This document shows, one piece after another, positions 40,728 to 49,764 of a stretch of 64,000 bases of DNA. The notes beneath the pieces are model-generated. The model was not told where the DNA came from. It ran no database searches and saw only the letters and a program-made list of their open reading frames with translations. The translations under genes and the position numbers were made by a program. Positions within the stretch are counted from its first letter, which is position 1. Each line of letters starts with the position of its first letter. Source of the stretch: Prevotella sp. Its GTDB lineage: Bacteria; Bacteroidota; Bacteroidia; Bacteroidales; Bacteroidaceae. The stretch spans positions 1-64,000 of the forward strand of contig JAFPVC010000028.1 in the NCBI GenBank assembly GCA_017413085.1, read 5' to 3'.

Positions 40728-43145
40728 ATGAAGAAAATCGGTTTCTTTTTATTTGGCATGGTGTGCTGCATCCTGTCGGCTGGCGCAGTCGATTTGAAGC
40801 AGTGCCGTGTGGTGGTGGCAGAGAGTGACGTAGCCCTGGTGAAGAAGATTGCAAACGTATTCTCCGACGACGTGGAGAGAGTGACGGGCGCAAGGCCTGC
40901 GGTGACAGCTGACAGGAAACTAAGAGATAAAGCCAGTGTTCCTCTGGTGGTGATTGCCACGGTGGAAGGAATGAAGCAGTTGGGACTGGCAGAGGCCGTA
41001 GGAGCAGATGATATCCGCGGCTGCTGGGAGCGCTATAGGATTGTGACAAAGGGCAACCGCCTGTATATCGTAGGCAGCGACGCAAGGGGTGCGGCATACG
41101 GTGCCCTGCATGTCAGCGAGCGCATCGGCGTGAACCCTTGGTACTGGTTTGCCGACGTGCCTGTGCAGAGGAAGGCGGTGCTGGACTATAAGGAGAACTA
41201 CACGTCGAAGGAGCCAACGGTGAAATACCGCGGCATCTTCATCAACGACGAGGACTGGGGACTGAAGACCTGGGCGGCAAGGAACTTTGAAAAGGAACTT
41301 GGCGACATTGGTCCGAAGACATACGACAAGGTGTGCGAACTGCTGCTGCGCCTGAAGGCCAACATGCTGGCTCCTGCCATGCACACCTGCACGGGGGCCT
41401 TCTACAGTCATCCCGAGAGTCAGGTGAAGGCCGCAGAATGGGGCATTATGATTACGACGAGCCACTGCGAACCGCTGCTCTTCAACAACGCCGCCCCGTC
41501 GGAATGGAACAAGGAGAAAGACGGTGAATGGAACTACCTGACGAACAAGGAGACCATCTGGAAGAAGTTTGACAACCGCCTCAGGGAGACGGCGCAGTAT
41601 GACAACATTTACACCATGGGCATGAGGGGACTGCACGACGAGGCCATGAAGGGTTCCACCGACCCTGCGGTGAGGGCACGCACACTGGAAACGGTGATGG
41701 CTGACCAGCGCCAACTGCTCGAGACACACAAGAAGAAACCTGCAAAGGATATTCCGCAGATATTCGTTCCCTACAAGGAGACTCTCGACATATATGATGC
41801 CGGACTGCGCGTGCCCGACGACATCACGCTGGTATGGCCCGATGACAACTACGGCTACATGAAGCGCGTGAGCAACAGCGAGGAGCACATGCGCAGCGGA
41901 GGAAGCGGCGTATATTACCACCTGAGTTACTTAGGTACGCCTCACGACAATCTGTGGATTTCGACGATGGCTCCCGTACTGATGTATGAGGAACTGAAGA
42001 AAGCACACGATGCCGGTGCCGACCGCTACTGGCTGCTGAACGTGGGCGACATCAAGCCCATGGAACTTGACATGCAGCTGTTCTTCAGCATGGCATGGGA
42101 CTTGCCTGCTTTCACCTACGAGAACGTCAACAGCTATCAGGCACAGTGGCTCGCCGGGGTGTATGGCAAGGAATATGAACAGGACTTCCAGTGGGTGCTC
42201 GACCAATACCACCGTCTGGCATGGCAGCGCAAGCCTGAGTTCATGGGCTATGAGTTTGAATGGGACAGCAAAGAGAACAACCGCCTGCACGATACCGACT
42301 TCTCATTTGACAACGGCACCGCTCAGCAGCGGCTGGCTGACTACAAAGCCATCAGCGACCGTGTGGACGAGATACAGAAGCATCTTCCTGCCGACCTGCG
42401 CCCTACCTTCTTCGAGATGCTGGGATATTCAGTGAAGGGTGCATATCAGATGAACCGCAAATTCCTAATGACACAGAGAAACCATGAGACGGGCAGCGAG
42501 GAATATGCTCGCGAGTCAACGGCGGCATTTGACAGCATCCAGGCTCTGACACATGAATACAACACCCAGCTTGACGGCAAGTGGAACCAGATGATTTCAC
42601 AGATTCCGCCGGGATATACGGCAAAATATCACCTGATGCCCGAACTTGTCAATGCTCCGACGGATGCATACAAACTGCCCGAAAGCCAACAGCGCACAGA
42701 GTTTGCCAACAAGGTGGCTCTCAACAAGACGAAGGCCAAGGCACCGTTCCGTCTGATAGAGGGCATCGGCACCGACTGGCTCTCACTGCAGTTGGGCGAG
42801 CCGCTGGACAATGTGCAGGACCCCGGCAGCCTATCTTCACAGCACATCGACCTTGCGCTTGACGGTGTCAGCGGCGACTCCATCACGCTCTGCATCTCTG
42901 CAGTGCCCTTCTGGCCTGTAAACTATGACCGCAGCAACCGCTTCGGCGTGAGCGTGGACGGACAGCAGCCTGTCGTATGCGAAAACAAGTTTGAGGAATG
43001 GGGCTGGACATGGAAACTGCAAGTACTGGAGAACAGAAAAGACTACGTCATCACTTTGCCCCTCAGCAGCAGCAGGCAGAATCACACCCTGTCGCTGATC
43101 ATCGGCGACCCTGGACAGATAATACAGAAGATAACATACAAATAA
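40728..43145 (+). CDS. GH115 xylan alpha-1,2-glucuronidase
   Basis: The 805-residue protein has a signal peptide (MKKIGFFLFGMVCCILSAGA). It shows the GH115 layout: an N-terminal domain similar to that of GH67/GH20 enzymes (ARGAAYGALHVSERIGVNPW), a TIM barrel beginning KYRGIFINDEDWGLKTWA, the segment WPDDNYGYMKRVSN, a helical region, and a C-terminal beta sandwich. GH115 removes (4-O-methyl-)glucuronic acid from internal or terminal xylose of xylan. It is 12 bp ahead of GH95 in the same operon. Confidence 0.92.
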   Translation: MKKIGFFLFGMVCCILSAGAVDLKQCRVVVAESDVALVKKIANVFSDDVERVTGARPAVTADRKLRDKASVPLVVIATVEGMKQLGLAEAVGADDIRGCWERYRIVTKGNRLYIVGSDARGAAYGALHVSERIGVNPWYWFADVPVQRKAVLDYKENYTSKEPTVKYRGIFINDEDWGLKTWAARNFEKELGDIGPKTYDKVCELLLRLKANMLAPAMHTCTGAFYSHPESQVKAAEWGIMITTSHCEPLLFNNAAPSEWNKEKDGEWNYLTNKETIWKKFDNRLRETAQYDNIYTMGMRGLHDEAMKGSTDPAVRARTLETVMADQRQLLETHKKKPAKDIPQIFVPYKETLDIYDAGLRVPDDITLVWPDDNYGYMKRVSNSEEHMRSGGSGVYYHLSYLGTPHDNLWISTMAPVLMYEELKKAHDAGADRYWLLNVGDIKPMELDMQLFFSMAWDLPAFTYENVNSYQAQWLAGVYGKEYEQDFQWVLDQYHRLAWQRKPEFMGYEFEWDSKENNRLHDTDFSFDNGTAQQRLADYKAISDRVDEIQKHLPADLRPTFFEMLGYSVKGAYQMNRKFLMTQRNHETGSEEYARESTAAFDSIQALTHEYNTQLDGKWNQMISQIPPGYTAKYHLMPELVNAPTDAYKLPESQQRTEFANKVALNKTKAKAPFRLIEGIGTDWLSLQLGEPLDNVQDPGSLSSQHIDLALDGVSGDSITLCISAVPFWPVNYDRSNRFGVSVDGQQPVVCENKFEEWGWTWKLQVLENRKDYVITLPLSSSRQNHTLSLIIGDPGQIIQKITYK

Positions 43146-43157
43146 CCCAACTTAAAC

Positions 43158-45551
43158 ATGAAAAAGAATCACTATGGACTATTGGGGCTGATGACCCTGC
43201 TATGTGCGAGTTTCTCGCTTTTTGCCAAGGCAAGTGTAACATCCGACAATGACCAGAGGCTGTGGTACGACCGCCCTGCAACAGTGTGGCTCGAGGCTCT
43301 GCCGCTGGGCAACTCGCGCATGGGTGCCATGGTGTATGGAGGTACGGAGAAGGAAGAGATACAACTGAACGAGGAGACGTTCTGGAGCGGCGGGCCATAC
43401 AACAACAATAGCACGACTGCGCTGCAATACCTCACGGAGGTGCGCAGCCTCATCTTTGACGGTAAGGAGAAAGAGGCTGAGAACATCATCAACAGGGAGT
43501 TTATCAAAGGCCCCCACGGCATGCGTTTCCTCACGGTGGGCAGCCTCTGCATGGACTTCGGCCACAAGGACGTGAAGGACTATGTGCGCGAACTGGACCT
43601 GCAGACCGCCGTCAACACTACGTCTTACACATACAACAACGTGAAGTACACACGCCGCGTCATCGCCTCGTTGGCCGACGGCGTAGTGGTGGTTAGCGTG
43701 AAGGCAAGCAAGAAGGGTGCACTCTCGTTCACCGCCTCACACAAATGCCAGTTTCCGCTCACGGTGAAGGCCGACGGCAAGACACTCATCGCCACCATAC
43801 AGGGTGTAGAACAAGAGGGCATACCTGCGGCACTGACAGCGCAGTGCCGTACCGACGTGAAGGCTGACGGCAAGGTTACCGCCGACGGCGAGACCATCAG
43901 GGTGGAGGGTGCCACCGAGGCCACGCTGTATATCTCTGCTGCCACCAACTTCGTGAACTACCACGACGTATCGGGCGATGCAGCGAAGAAGAACGAGCAG
44001 TTCCTTGCCGCTGCCGAGGCAATGAAGTTCGACCAACTGATGAAACGACACCTGACGGAATACCAGAAGCAGTACAACCGCGTGAAGCTGTCGCTTTCAG
44101 CGTCTGACAACCAGAGCCTCCCCACCGACCAGCGCCTTGACAAGTTCTACGGCAGCACCGACATGGGCATGGTGGCACTGCTCTTCAACTATGGCCGCTA
44201 CCTGCTCATTTCTTCATCACAGAAGGGCGGACAGGCTGCAAACCTGCAGGGTGTATGGAACGACAAGCGCAACGCGCCGTGGGACAGTAAATACACCATC
44301 AACATCAATGCACAGATGAACTACTGGCCTGCCGAGGTGTGCAATCTCTCCGACAATGCCGAACCACTGTTTTCTCTGACGCGAGACCTCAGCGAGACAG
44401 GCCGTGAGACTGCCCGCGTGATGTATGGCTGCCGTGGCTGGATGGCTCACCACAACACCGACCTGTGGCGCATGACAGGTCCTATAGACGGTGCTCACTG
44501 GGGTATGTTCCCCAACGGCGGCGGATGGCTCATCACGCATCTCTGGGAACATTATCAATACACTCTCGACAAGGATTTCCTGCGTGAATACTATCCTGTC
44601 ATGAAGGGGGCTGCTGAGTTCTACCTCGACTTCATGGTAGAACGTGACGGCGAACTGCTCGTGGTGCCAAGCGTATCACCCGAACACGGCGGCGTGGGCA
44701 AGAAATCCACGGTGTGCGCCGCATGCACGATGGACAACCAGATTGTGCGCGACGTGCTCAGCCAGACACTGGCTGCCGCTCAGATTCTGAATGAAGACAG
44801 TGCACTGCAGCAGAAACTGATTAAGGCTCTTCCCATGCTGCCCCCGATGAAGGTGGGACAGTATGGACAACTGCAGGAATGGCGCGAGGACATCGACGAC
44901 CCGAAGGACGACCACCGCCATATCTCTCACCTCTACGGTCTGTATCCCTCTAACCAGATTTCGCCATATGCCACCCCCGAACTGTGGAAGGCTGCCGGCG
45001 TCACACTGCAACAGCGCGGCGATCAGGCCACGGGATGGAGCCTGGGATGGAAGACCAACTTCTGGGCGCGCATGCTCGACGGCAACCATGCTTTCAAGAT
45101 TATCAGCAACATGCTGCGCCTGCTACCCAACGAAGGCAGGGAACGCGACTATCCCGACGGCCGCACCTTCCCCAACCTCTTCGATGCTCATCCGCCATTC
45201 CAGATTGACGGCAACTTCGGTGTCACCGCCGGCATCGCCGAGATGCTGATGCAGAGCGATCCTATCACGGTGGAGCATCCAGCCATTCACCTTCTCCCTG
45301 CCCTGCCCGACGCATGGAAGGACGGCAGCGTGAGCGGTCTGCGCGCACGCGGCGGCTATGAGGTCAGCGTGGCATGGAAGAACGGCGCCCTAACCACCGC
45401 CAGCATCAAGGCACAGCATGACGGCACGCTGCGCATACGCTGCAAAGACGCACTCACTGCCAACGGTATGTCACTTGTCTCTAACCACGACGGTATCAAC
45501 GAATACGAAGTACCCGTCAAGGCAGGACAGACAATCATGCTCAAGCGATAA
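43158..45551 (+). CDS. GH95 family alpha-L-fucosidase / alpha-L-galactosidase
   Basis: The 797-residue protein has a signal peptide and three parts: an N-terminal beta domain (WLEALPLGNSRMGAMVYGG), an (alpha/alpha)6 barrel and a C-terminal beta domain. Catalytic candidates by analogy to Bifidobacterium AfcA are the asparagines in TININAQMNYWPAE, the glutamate in VPSVSPEHGG and the aspartate in QIDGNFGVTAGIAEML. GH95 cleaves alpha-1,2-L-fucose. Some Bacteroides members instead cleave alpha-L-galactose on corn glucuronoarabinoxylan. Its pairing with a xylan glucuronidase favours the second activity. Confidence 0.9.
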   Translation: MKKNHYGLLGLMTLLCASFSLFAKASVTSDNDQRLWYDRPATVWLEALPLGNSRMGAMVYGGTEKEEIQLNEETFWSGGPYNNNSTTALQYLTEVRSLIFDGKEKEAENIINREFIKGPHGMRFLTVGSLCMDFGHKDVKDYVRELDLQTAVNTTSYTYNNVKYTRRVIASLADGVVVVSVKASKKGALSFTASHKCQFPLTVKADGKTLIATIQGVEQEGIPAALTAQCRTDVKADGKVTADGETIRVEGATEATLYISAATNFVNYHDVSGDAAKKNEQFLAAAEAMKFDQLMKRHLTEYQKQYNRVKLSLSASDNQSLPTDQRLDKFYGSTDMGMVALLFNYGRYLLISSSQKGGQAANLQGVWNDKRNAPWDSKYTININAQMNYWPAEVCNLSDNAEPLFSLTRDLSETGRETARVMYGCRGWMAHHNTDLWRMTGPIDGAHWGMFPNGGGWLITHLWEHYQYTLDKDFLREYYPVMKGAAEFYLDFMVERDGELLVVPSVSPEHGGVGKKSTVCAACTMDNQIVRDVLSQTLAAAQILNEDSALQQKLIKALPMLPPMKVGQYGQLQEWREDIDDPKDDHRHISHLYGLYPSNQISPYATPELWKAAGVTLQQRGDQATGWSLGWKTNFWARMLDGNHAFKIISNMLRLLPNEGRERDYPDGRTFPNLFDAHPPFQIDGNFGVTAGIAEMLMQSDPITVEHPAIHLLPALPDAWKDGSVSGLRARGGYEVSVAWKNGALTTASIKAQHDGTLRIRCKDALTANGMSLVSNHDGINEYEVPVKAGQTIMLKR

Positions 45552-45730
45552 ATATTTAAATATGTAATTATCAATGCGAGTTCGATGAAATAAATATTTA
45601 TAATCGTTAATGTCGTTAATATAGACCATTAATATCATTAATAATCTCAAGGAAAAGCATTAATGGTATTAACGAATGAAATTAACGGTATTAACGTAAA
45701 AAGGCTACAATGGAGATTCGTGTTAAAAGA

Positions 45731-45762
45731 TTTGTCAGGAAAACAGCCGTTTTCCTGACAAA
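45731..45762 (+). terminator. Perfect 14-bp hairpin, probable GH95 terminator
   Basis: TTTGTCAGGAAAAC (45731-45744) and GTTTTCCTGACAAA (45749-45762) pair fully around an AGCC loop and are followed by TTGATTTTTC. It lies 180 bp after the GH95 stop, with no other candidate nearer. Confidence 0.7.
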
Positions 45763-45893
45763 TTGATTTTTCGCAGTGCCCAAATACTCGCGTATTTCAA
45801 AAAATCTTTCCCGCAGTTTCGTACAGCGGAAATATGGCGATTTTGTTAATCGCTTTCAAATCAACCATTTAGTTTTTGGAGCATTTTTCCACC

Positions 45894-45984
45894 GTTGTAA
45901 TCAGCACCTAATTGCAACGTAATTAAGGCCTGATTACAGTGTAATCATGGGCAAATTACAGTGTAATTAGGTGCTGATTACAAC
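45894..45984. repeat. Array of four palindromic GTAAT units, copy 2
   Basis: Four near-palindromic 20-24 bp units span 45894-45984. The first (GTTGTAATCAGCACCTAATT...) and last (...AATTAGGTGCTGATTACAAC) units are also reverse complements of each other, so the whole 91 bp can fold as one large cruciform. It is followed directly by a terminator-like hairpin. The sister array is at 9956-10041. Confidence 0.75.
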
Positions 45985-46033
45985 GAAAAACCATAGCAAT
46001 TCCATAAAACTTGCTACGGTTTTTCATTTTTTT
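45985..46033 (+). terminator. Terminator-like hairpin after the palindrome array
   Basis: GAAAAACCATAGCAA (45985-45999) pairs with TTGCTACGGTTTTTC (46011-46025) with one mismatch and is followed by ATTTTTTTAT. No gene ends nearby on the plus strand except GH95, 434 bp upstream. It may therefore end a transcript made from the array itself. Confidence 0.7.
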
Positions 46034-46180
46034 ATGGTTTTGTCAGCATCTCAACCGTGATTTCGTTGCGAGTCCACTTCCAGATTGCACGTTGGAGACG
46101 AGATTTTGAAAATATCATTCTGTAAGCAAAACCGCCCAAATAGTGTCAAAGTGTAATTCATATTTTTTACGTTAATGCCT

Positions 46181-46240
46181 TATTTTGTTGTTAATAGTTG
46201 TCTTTGAAAAGAACATCATCTTTGTTTTATTGAAAACAGC
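46181..46240 (+). repeat. TTGTC/GACAA inverted repeat, copy 3
   Basis: This copy shares TTGTTGTTAATAGTTGTCTT and the following GAAAAGAACATCATC with copy 4 at 47301. The right arm (GAAAACAGC) is degraded. Confidence 0.65.
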
Positions 46241-46314
46241 ATAAGACTAATGGGCTCGAAAACATCAGCAAAACTTTACAATTTTTATCATTCTGGCACA
46301 ATTCTACAAAAAAG

Positions 46315-46346
46315 TTTGGAAGTGTCAGATAAAGTTTGTATCTTTG
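46315..46346 (+). promoter_or_regulatory. Promoter of the GNAT-like gene, near-leaderless
   Basis: TTTG at 46315-46318, a 20-bp spacer and TATCTTTG at 46339-46346 match the consensus exactly. The ATG is at 46356, so with usual start-site spacing the mRNA has a leader of only about 2-4 nt. Confidence 0.78.
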
Positions 46347-46355
46347 CACTTAGAT

Positions 46356-46925
46356 ATGGATACCGAAAATATTATAAGAGAAATAGATATTTGGATTGAT
46401 GAATTCACTCCCTGCTTGAAGGATAATCTGACGGGAGAGGTAGTGAATACTGAGGTAATTCGTATCCGACGGAAGAGTTTTCTTGGCAAATTCAACCGAA
46501 AGAGTGGCTGGTATGTGAACTGGGGGAAGATTGTAGAGGATTATGAGGTGTATGCATTAGTACTGGAAGGGACAGTGGATATTCAAGGACTTGTGGCCCT
46601 TAAGCGTAACGACGAACTGAAAGCTATGTATATCGCCTGGATGTGTACTGCTCCTCAAAACAATCCTAAGATGAATGATTCGCCTAAGTATACAGGCGTG
46701 GGAGGACATTTGTTTGCCATTGCTGGAAGTGAATCTATTAAGGCTGAATATGGTGGTGCCATTTATGGTTACGCTGCCAACCAGCAGGTTCTGGAGCACT
46801 ATATGAAGAAAATGCATGCCACGCATGTGGGCGTTCTTCATCCTTATCAGTTCTGTGTGTTTGAGAATGAAATGCAAGAAATCATAAAAACGTATACTTA
46901 TGCTTATTCAGGAGAAGAAATATAA
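46356..46925 (+). CDS. GNAT-like acetyltransferase family protein
   Basis: The 189-residue protein starts at the ATG at 46356; a TTG-initiated reading from 46344 lies inside the promoter. The C-terminal half (GVGGHLFAIAGSESIKAEYG, then GAIYGYAANQQVLEHYMKKM) follows the acetyl-CoA-binding motif A and following helix of GNAT enzymes; the N-terminal half fits less well. It forms a two-gene unit with a 63-residue protein whose ATG is 8 bp after this stop. The substrate is unknown. A toxin-antitoxin or protein-modification role is possible but unsupported beyond gene pairing. Confidence 0.7.
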   Translation: MDTENIIREIDIWIDEFTPCLKDNLTGEVVNTEVIRIRRKSFLGKFNRKSGWYVNWGKIVEDYEVYALVLEGTVDIQGLVALKRNDELKAMYIAWMCTAPQNNPKMNDSPKYTGVGGHLFAIAGSESIKAEYGGAIYGYAANQQVLEHYMKKMHATHVGVLHPYQFCVFENEMQEIIKTYTYAYSGEEI

Positions 46926-46932
46926 GGATTAT

Positions 46933-47124
46933 ATGTCACAGAAATATGAACCTGTGGATGAGTCGATGATGCCTTATCTTGTTGACATACGTGCCATTAA
47001 GCAGTATGCAGACAGCAAGGGCGTTAGTATCACCGCTCTTTCTGATGAGGAGAAGCAGCGGTTTATGATTCCTAATCCAAATTACCGAAAGCGGCGTAGA
47101 CACGGCATTGCGGCTGTGTTCTAA
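46933..47124 (+). CDS. Small protein paired with the GNAT-like gene
   Basis: The 63-residue protein starts at MSQKYEPVDESMMPYLVDIR with an AAGGA ribosome site at suitable spacing. An alternative ATG at 46900 would overlap the upstream gene. The acidic N-terminal half is predicted helical. The C-terminus is strongly basic (NYRKRRRHGIAAVF). I recognise no family. Tight coupling to the GNAT-like gene suggests a shared role, for example as an antitoxin, adaptor or substrate. A hairpin CCATCACC/GGTGATGG (47132-47163) follows. Confidence 0.7.
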   Translation: MSQKYEPVDESMMPYLVDIRAIKQYADSKGVSITALSDEEKQRFMIPNPNYRKRRRHGIAAVF

Positions 47125-47300
47125 ATTCATTCCATCACCATATACGTTTTTAGTAGGTGATGGGATTTCATTCTCTGCGAGGCACAATTTAGGTTTAACT
47201 CGGCGATTCGAAGAAGAACCAACAGTCGACAGCCCAAAGGGGAAGATTAAAGTTAATGCCCATAAACACCATGAATTTCACCATAGATTTATGAGAAAAT

Positions 47301-47375
47301 GTTGTCCTTTGTTGTTAATAGTTGTCTTTGAAAAGAACATCATTTCTGTTTTATTGAAGACAACATCGGGACAAC
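47301..47375 (+). repeat. TTGTC/GACAA nested inverted repeat, copy 4
   Basis: GTTGTCC and GTTGTCTT pair with AAGACAAC and GGGACAAC. This and the copy at 9520 are the best preserved. Both are followed about 50-60 bp later by GAAACGAATT-CCATAAT, so the repeat unit may be longer than the hairpin. Confidence 0.7.
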
Positions 47376-47599
47376 ATATAGTTTGAGTTCGTTTTCTTTT
47401 GAAACGAATTACCATAATTTTCCATAATTTATTTATTAATCATTAAGAAGAGAAGATGAGATGAGATGAAACTCCAATTCTTCAATTCTTCTACTCTTCA
47501 ACTCTTCATCTCTTCAATTCTTCCAACAGCAAAGTAACGAAGTTTTTTTCAAAGAACTTTCAAGCCGATGGAAAAAAAAGAAATGTTTCTTTGAAAATA

Positions 47600-47631
47600 T
47601 TTGCCTAAGTGATAAATAATGTGTAACTTTG
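47600..47631 (+). promoter_or_regulatory. Promoter of the DoxX-like - tpiA gene group
   Basis: TTTG at 47600-47603, a 20-bp spacer and TAACTTTG at 47624-47631 match the consensus. The first ATG of the downstream open frame (47619) lies inside this promoter and cannot be the start used from it. Confidence 0.8.
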
Positions 47632-47654
47632 CACTGGAAAAGAAAACACAGACC

Positions 47655-49058
47655 GTGAAAACGGACAGACTGAAAATAATATACACCATATTGGCAAACG
47701 CCGCCCGCATCATCGTGGGCGCAACGTTTGTTTTTTCAGGTTTCGTCAAAGCCGTCGACCCCATGGGCACGGTATACAAACTGCAGGACTACGCCGAGGC
47801 TTTGGGCTTCGGCGTGCAGCAGCATGAGTGGCTGCTGACGATGGCCGCCATAGCACTGTCGCTACTGGAATTCATGCTCGGCATCATGGTGTTGTTTGCC
47901 ATGCAGCGGAAGTTGACCACAAGGCTCACGCTGGCTTTCATGCTCGTAATGACCTGCCTGACGGTATGGATATATGCCGCCAACCCGGTGAGCGACTGCG
48001 GATGTTTCGGCGATGCCATCCGGCTGACAAACGGACAGACGCTGCTGAAGAACATCGTGCTGACAGCCCTTGCAGCCATGACCGCAGCATGGTGGGAACG
48101 CATGCCACGGCTCATAAGCCACGGCAACCGCTGGATAGTATGGCACTACTCCGCCGTCTTCCTCATAGCAGTGTCGGCATGGTCACTGTATCACCTGCCG
48201 CTGTTCGACTTCCGCCCGTACCACATAGGCGCAAACCTACCACAGGGCATGGAAATACCCGAAGGGGCAGAGCAACCAGAGTTTAAGACGACATTCATCA
48301 TGGAGAAAGGAGGCGAGAAGCGGGAATTTACCCTGGAGAACTACCCCGACAGCACGTGGACGTTCGTCGACTCGAAAAACGAACTCATCAAGGCCGGCTA
48401 TGAGCCGCCCATACACGACTTCAGCATACAGCGCATGAGCGACGGCGAAGACCTGACGGACAGTATACTGACGGCTCCCGACTATGTGTTCCTGCTTGTG
48501 TCGCCACATCTGGAACAGGCCGACGACACGAATTTCGGCCACTTCAACGAGGTCTTTGACTATGCAGAGCAAAACGGCTATGGATTCTTCTGCCTGACGG
48601 CAAGTACCGACAAAGCCACGGCACGCTGGGCAGACATGACAGGGGCAGAATACCAGTTCTGCAACACCGACGAGACCACGCTCAAGACCATCATACGCAG
48701 CAATCCCGGACTGCTCCTGCTGCATCGCGGCACGGTGGTGGCGAAATGGAGCCACAGGGACATTCCCGTGGAACAGATAACACAGGGCGGACGCATCACA
48801 GAGAAGTCGGCATTCCTGCCGCAGGAAGACATGGTATCGACAAAAGTAGCACGCATCCTCGTATGGTATGTATTGCCGCTGATACTGCTGGTCTTTGCCG
48901 ACAGGATGTGGATGTGGAGCCAGTGGTTCAGAAACAAGGAAGAGAAGCAAAAAAACATATTACTCAAACACTTAAAAGAAAAAAACAATGGCAAAGAAAA
49001 TTGTTGCAGGCAACTGGAAAATGAACAAGAACCTGCAGGAGGGCGTGGCTCTCGCTAA
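47655..49058 (+). CDS. DoxX/MauE-type membrane protein with thioredoxin-like domain (BT_3928 family)
   Basis: The ATG at 47619 overlaps the -7 box, so I place the start at the in-frame GTG at 47655, giving 467 residues. The N-terminus has four membrane segments with MauE/DoxX features ([20 protein letters not shown], and [12 protein letters not shown] as the MauE-type motif). A periplasmic part with a thioredoxin-like pattern but no CxxC follows, then a last membrane segment ([19 protein letters not shown]-like). It is probably involved in redox or membrane-electron metabolism. The last 71 bp overlap tpiA in another frame; the final 24 residues ([19 protein letters not shown]...) look like read-through. 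Confidence 0.8.
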   Translation: MKTDRLKIIYTILANAARIIVGATFVFSGFVKAVDPMGTVYKLQDYAEALGFGVQQHEWLLTMAAIALSLLEFMLGIMVLFAMQRKLTTRLTLAFMLVMTCLTVWIYAANPVSDCGCFGDAIRLTNGQTLLKNIVLTALAAMTAAWWERMPRLISHGNRWIVWHYSAVFLIAVSAWSLYHLPLFDFRPYHIGANLPQGMEIPEGAEQPEFKTTFIMEKGGEKREFTLENYPDSTWTFVDSKNELIKAGYEPPIHDFSIQRMSDGEDLTDSILTAPDYVFLLVSPHLEQADDTNFGHFNEVFDYAEQNGYGFFCLTASTDKATARWADMTGAEYQFCNTDETTLKTIIRSNPGLLLLHRGTVVAKWSHRDIPVEQITQGGRITEKSAFLPQEDMVSTKVARILVWYVLPLILLVFADRMWMWSQWFRNKEEKQKNILLKHLKEKNNGKENCCRQLENEQEPAGGRGSR

Positions 49059-49740
49059 GGAGCTGACCGAGGTAGTAAAGAATCCTAACTGCGGTGTCAT
49101 CATCTGCACACCGTTCATCCACCTCGCAAGCGTGGCTGAAATCGTGAAGGGTTCTGCCATCGAACTCGGTGCTGAGAACTGTGCCGACAAGGCCAGCGGC
49201 GCATTCACCGGTGAGGTAAGTGCAGAGATGGTTAAGTCTACCGGCGCACAGTATGTTATCCTCGGTCACTCAGAGCGTCGCGAGTATTACAACGAGACAC
49301 CGGAAATCCTGAAGGAGAAGGTGCAGCTCGCTCTGGCTAACGGCCTGAAGGTTATCTTCTGCATCGGCGAGTCTCTGGCTGAGCGCGAGGCTAACAAGCA
49401 GAACGAGGTTGTGAAGGCTGAACTGCAAGGCTCTGTATTCAACCTGACCGCCGAGGAGTGGAAGAACATCGTTATCGCTTACGAGCCAATCTGGGCTATC
49501 GGCACAGGCAAGACCGCTACCGCTGACCAGGCTGAGGAGATTCACGCTTACATCCGCTCTTGCGTAGCTGAGGTTTATGGTGCTGAGGTTGCTGCCGACA
49601 CTACCATCCTCTATGGTGGCTCATGCAAGGCTTCTAACGCTCCTGAACTGTTCGCTAAGCCAGACATCGACGGTGGTCTCATCGGCGGTGCTTCACTGAA
49701 GGCTGCTGACTTCAAGGGAATCATCGATGCTTGGAACTAA
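48988..49740 (+). CDS. tpiA: Triosephosphate isomerase
   Basis: The 250-residue TIM barrel has all the catalytic parts: NWKMNKN at the start, GHSERR with the catalytic histidine (about residue 94-99), [14 protein letters not shown] with the catalytic glutamate (about 167-180) and [14 protein letters not shown] at the phosphate site. It interconverts DHAP and glyceraldehyde-3-phosphate. Codon use is strongly biased (GCT/AAG/GAG-rich), as for a highly expressed gene. It overlaps the upstream gene by 71 bp. Confidence 0.97.
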   Translation: MAKKIVAGNWKMNKNLQEGVALAKELTEVVKNPNCGVIICTPFIHLASVAEIVKGSAIELGAENCADKASGAFTGEVSAEMVKSTGAQYVILGHSERREYYNETPEILKEKVQLALANGLKVIFCIGESLAEREANKQNEVVKAELQGSVFNLTAEEWKNIVIAYEPIWAIGTGKTATADQAEEIHAYIRSCVAEVYGAEVAADTTILYGGSCKASNAPELFAKPDIDGGLIGGASLKAADFKGIIDAWN

Positions 49741-49764
49741 TCAATAAAAATAAAGAATTAAAGA

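Larger units (their letters stand above)
45552..46355. other. Repeat island after the GH115-GH95 operon
   Basis: No gene is seen in these 0.8 kb. Contents in order: an AT-rich segment of GTTAATG/CATTAAT repeats (45600-45710), a perfect 14-bp hairpin (45731-45762), the second GTAAT palindrome array (45894-45984), a 15-bp hairpin with a T run (45985-46033), a TTGTC repeat (46181-46240) and a consensus promoter (46315-46346) for the GNAT-like gene. Confidence 0.7.
47125..47654. other. Repeat island before the DoxX-like gene
   Basis: This 530-bp stretch holds a hairpin (47132-47163), a segment related to GGTTTAGCTCGACAGCCGAA at 2890 (about 47190-47245), TTGTC repeat copy 4 (47301-47375), a GAAACGAATTACCATAAT motif also present after copy 2 (9643-9660), AGAAGAGATGAGATGAAAC and CTTCAATTCTTC simple repeats (47448-47522) and a consensus promoter (47600-47631). 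A 92-codon frame (47108-47386) is translated repeat, not a gene. Confidence 0.65.

Noticed and set aside
40920-41921. A 333-codon open frame opposite GH115
   Set aside because: It is fully antisense to a clear enzyme gene, with a cysteine- and histidine-rich product and no family resemblance.
47108-47386. A 92-codon open frame after the GNAT-like pair
   Set aside because: It is made of repeat segments shared with 2890 and 9520, and overlaps the end of the 63-residue gene.
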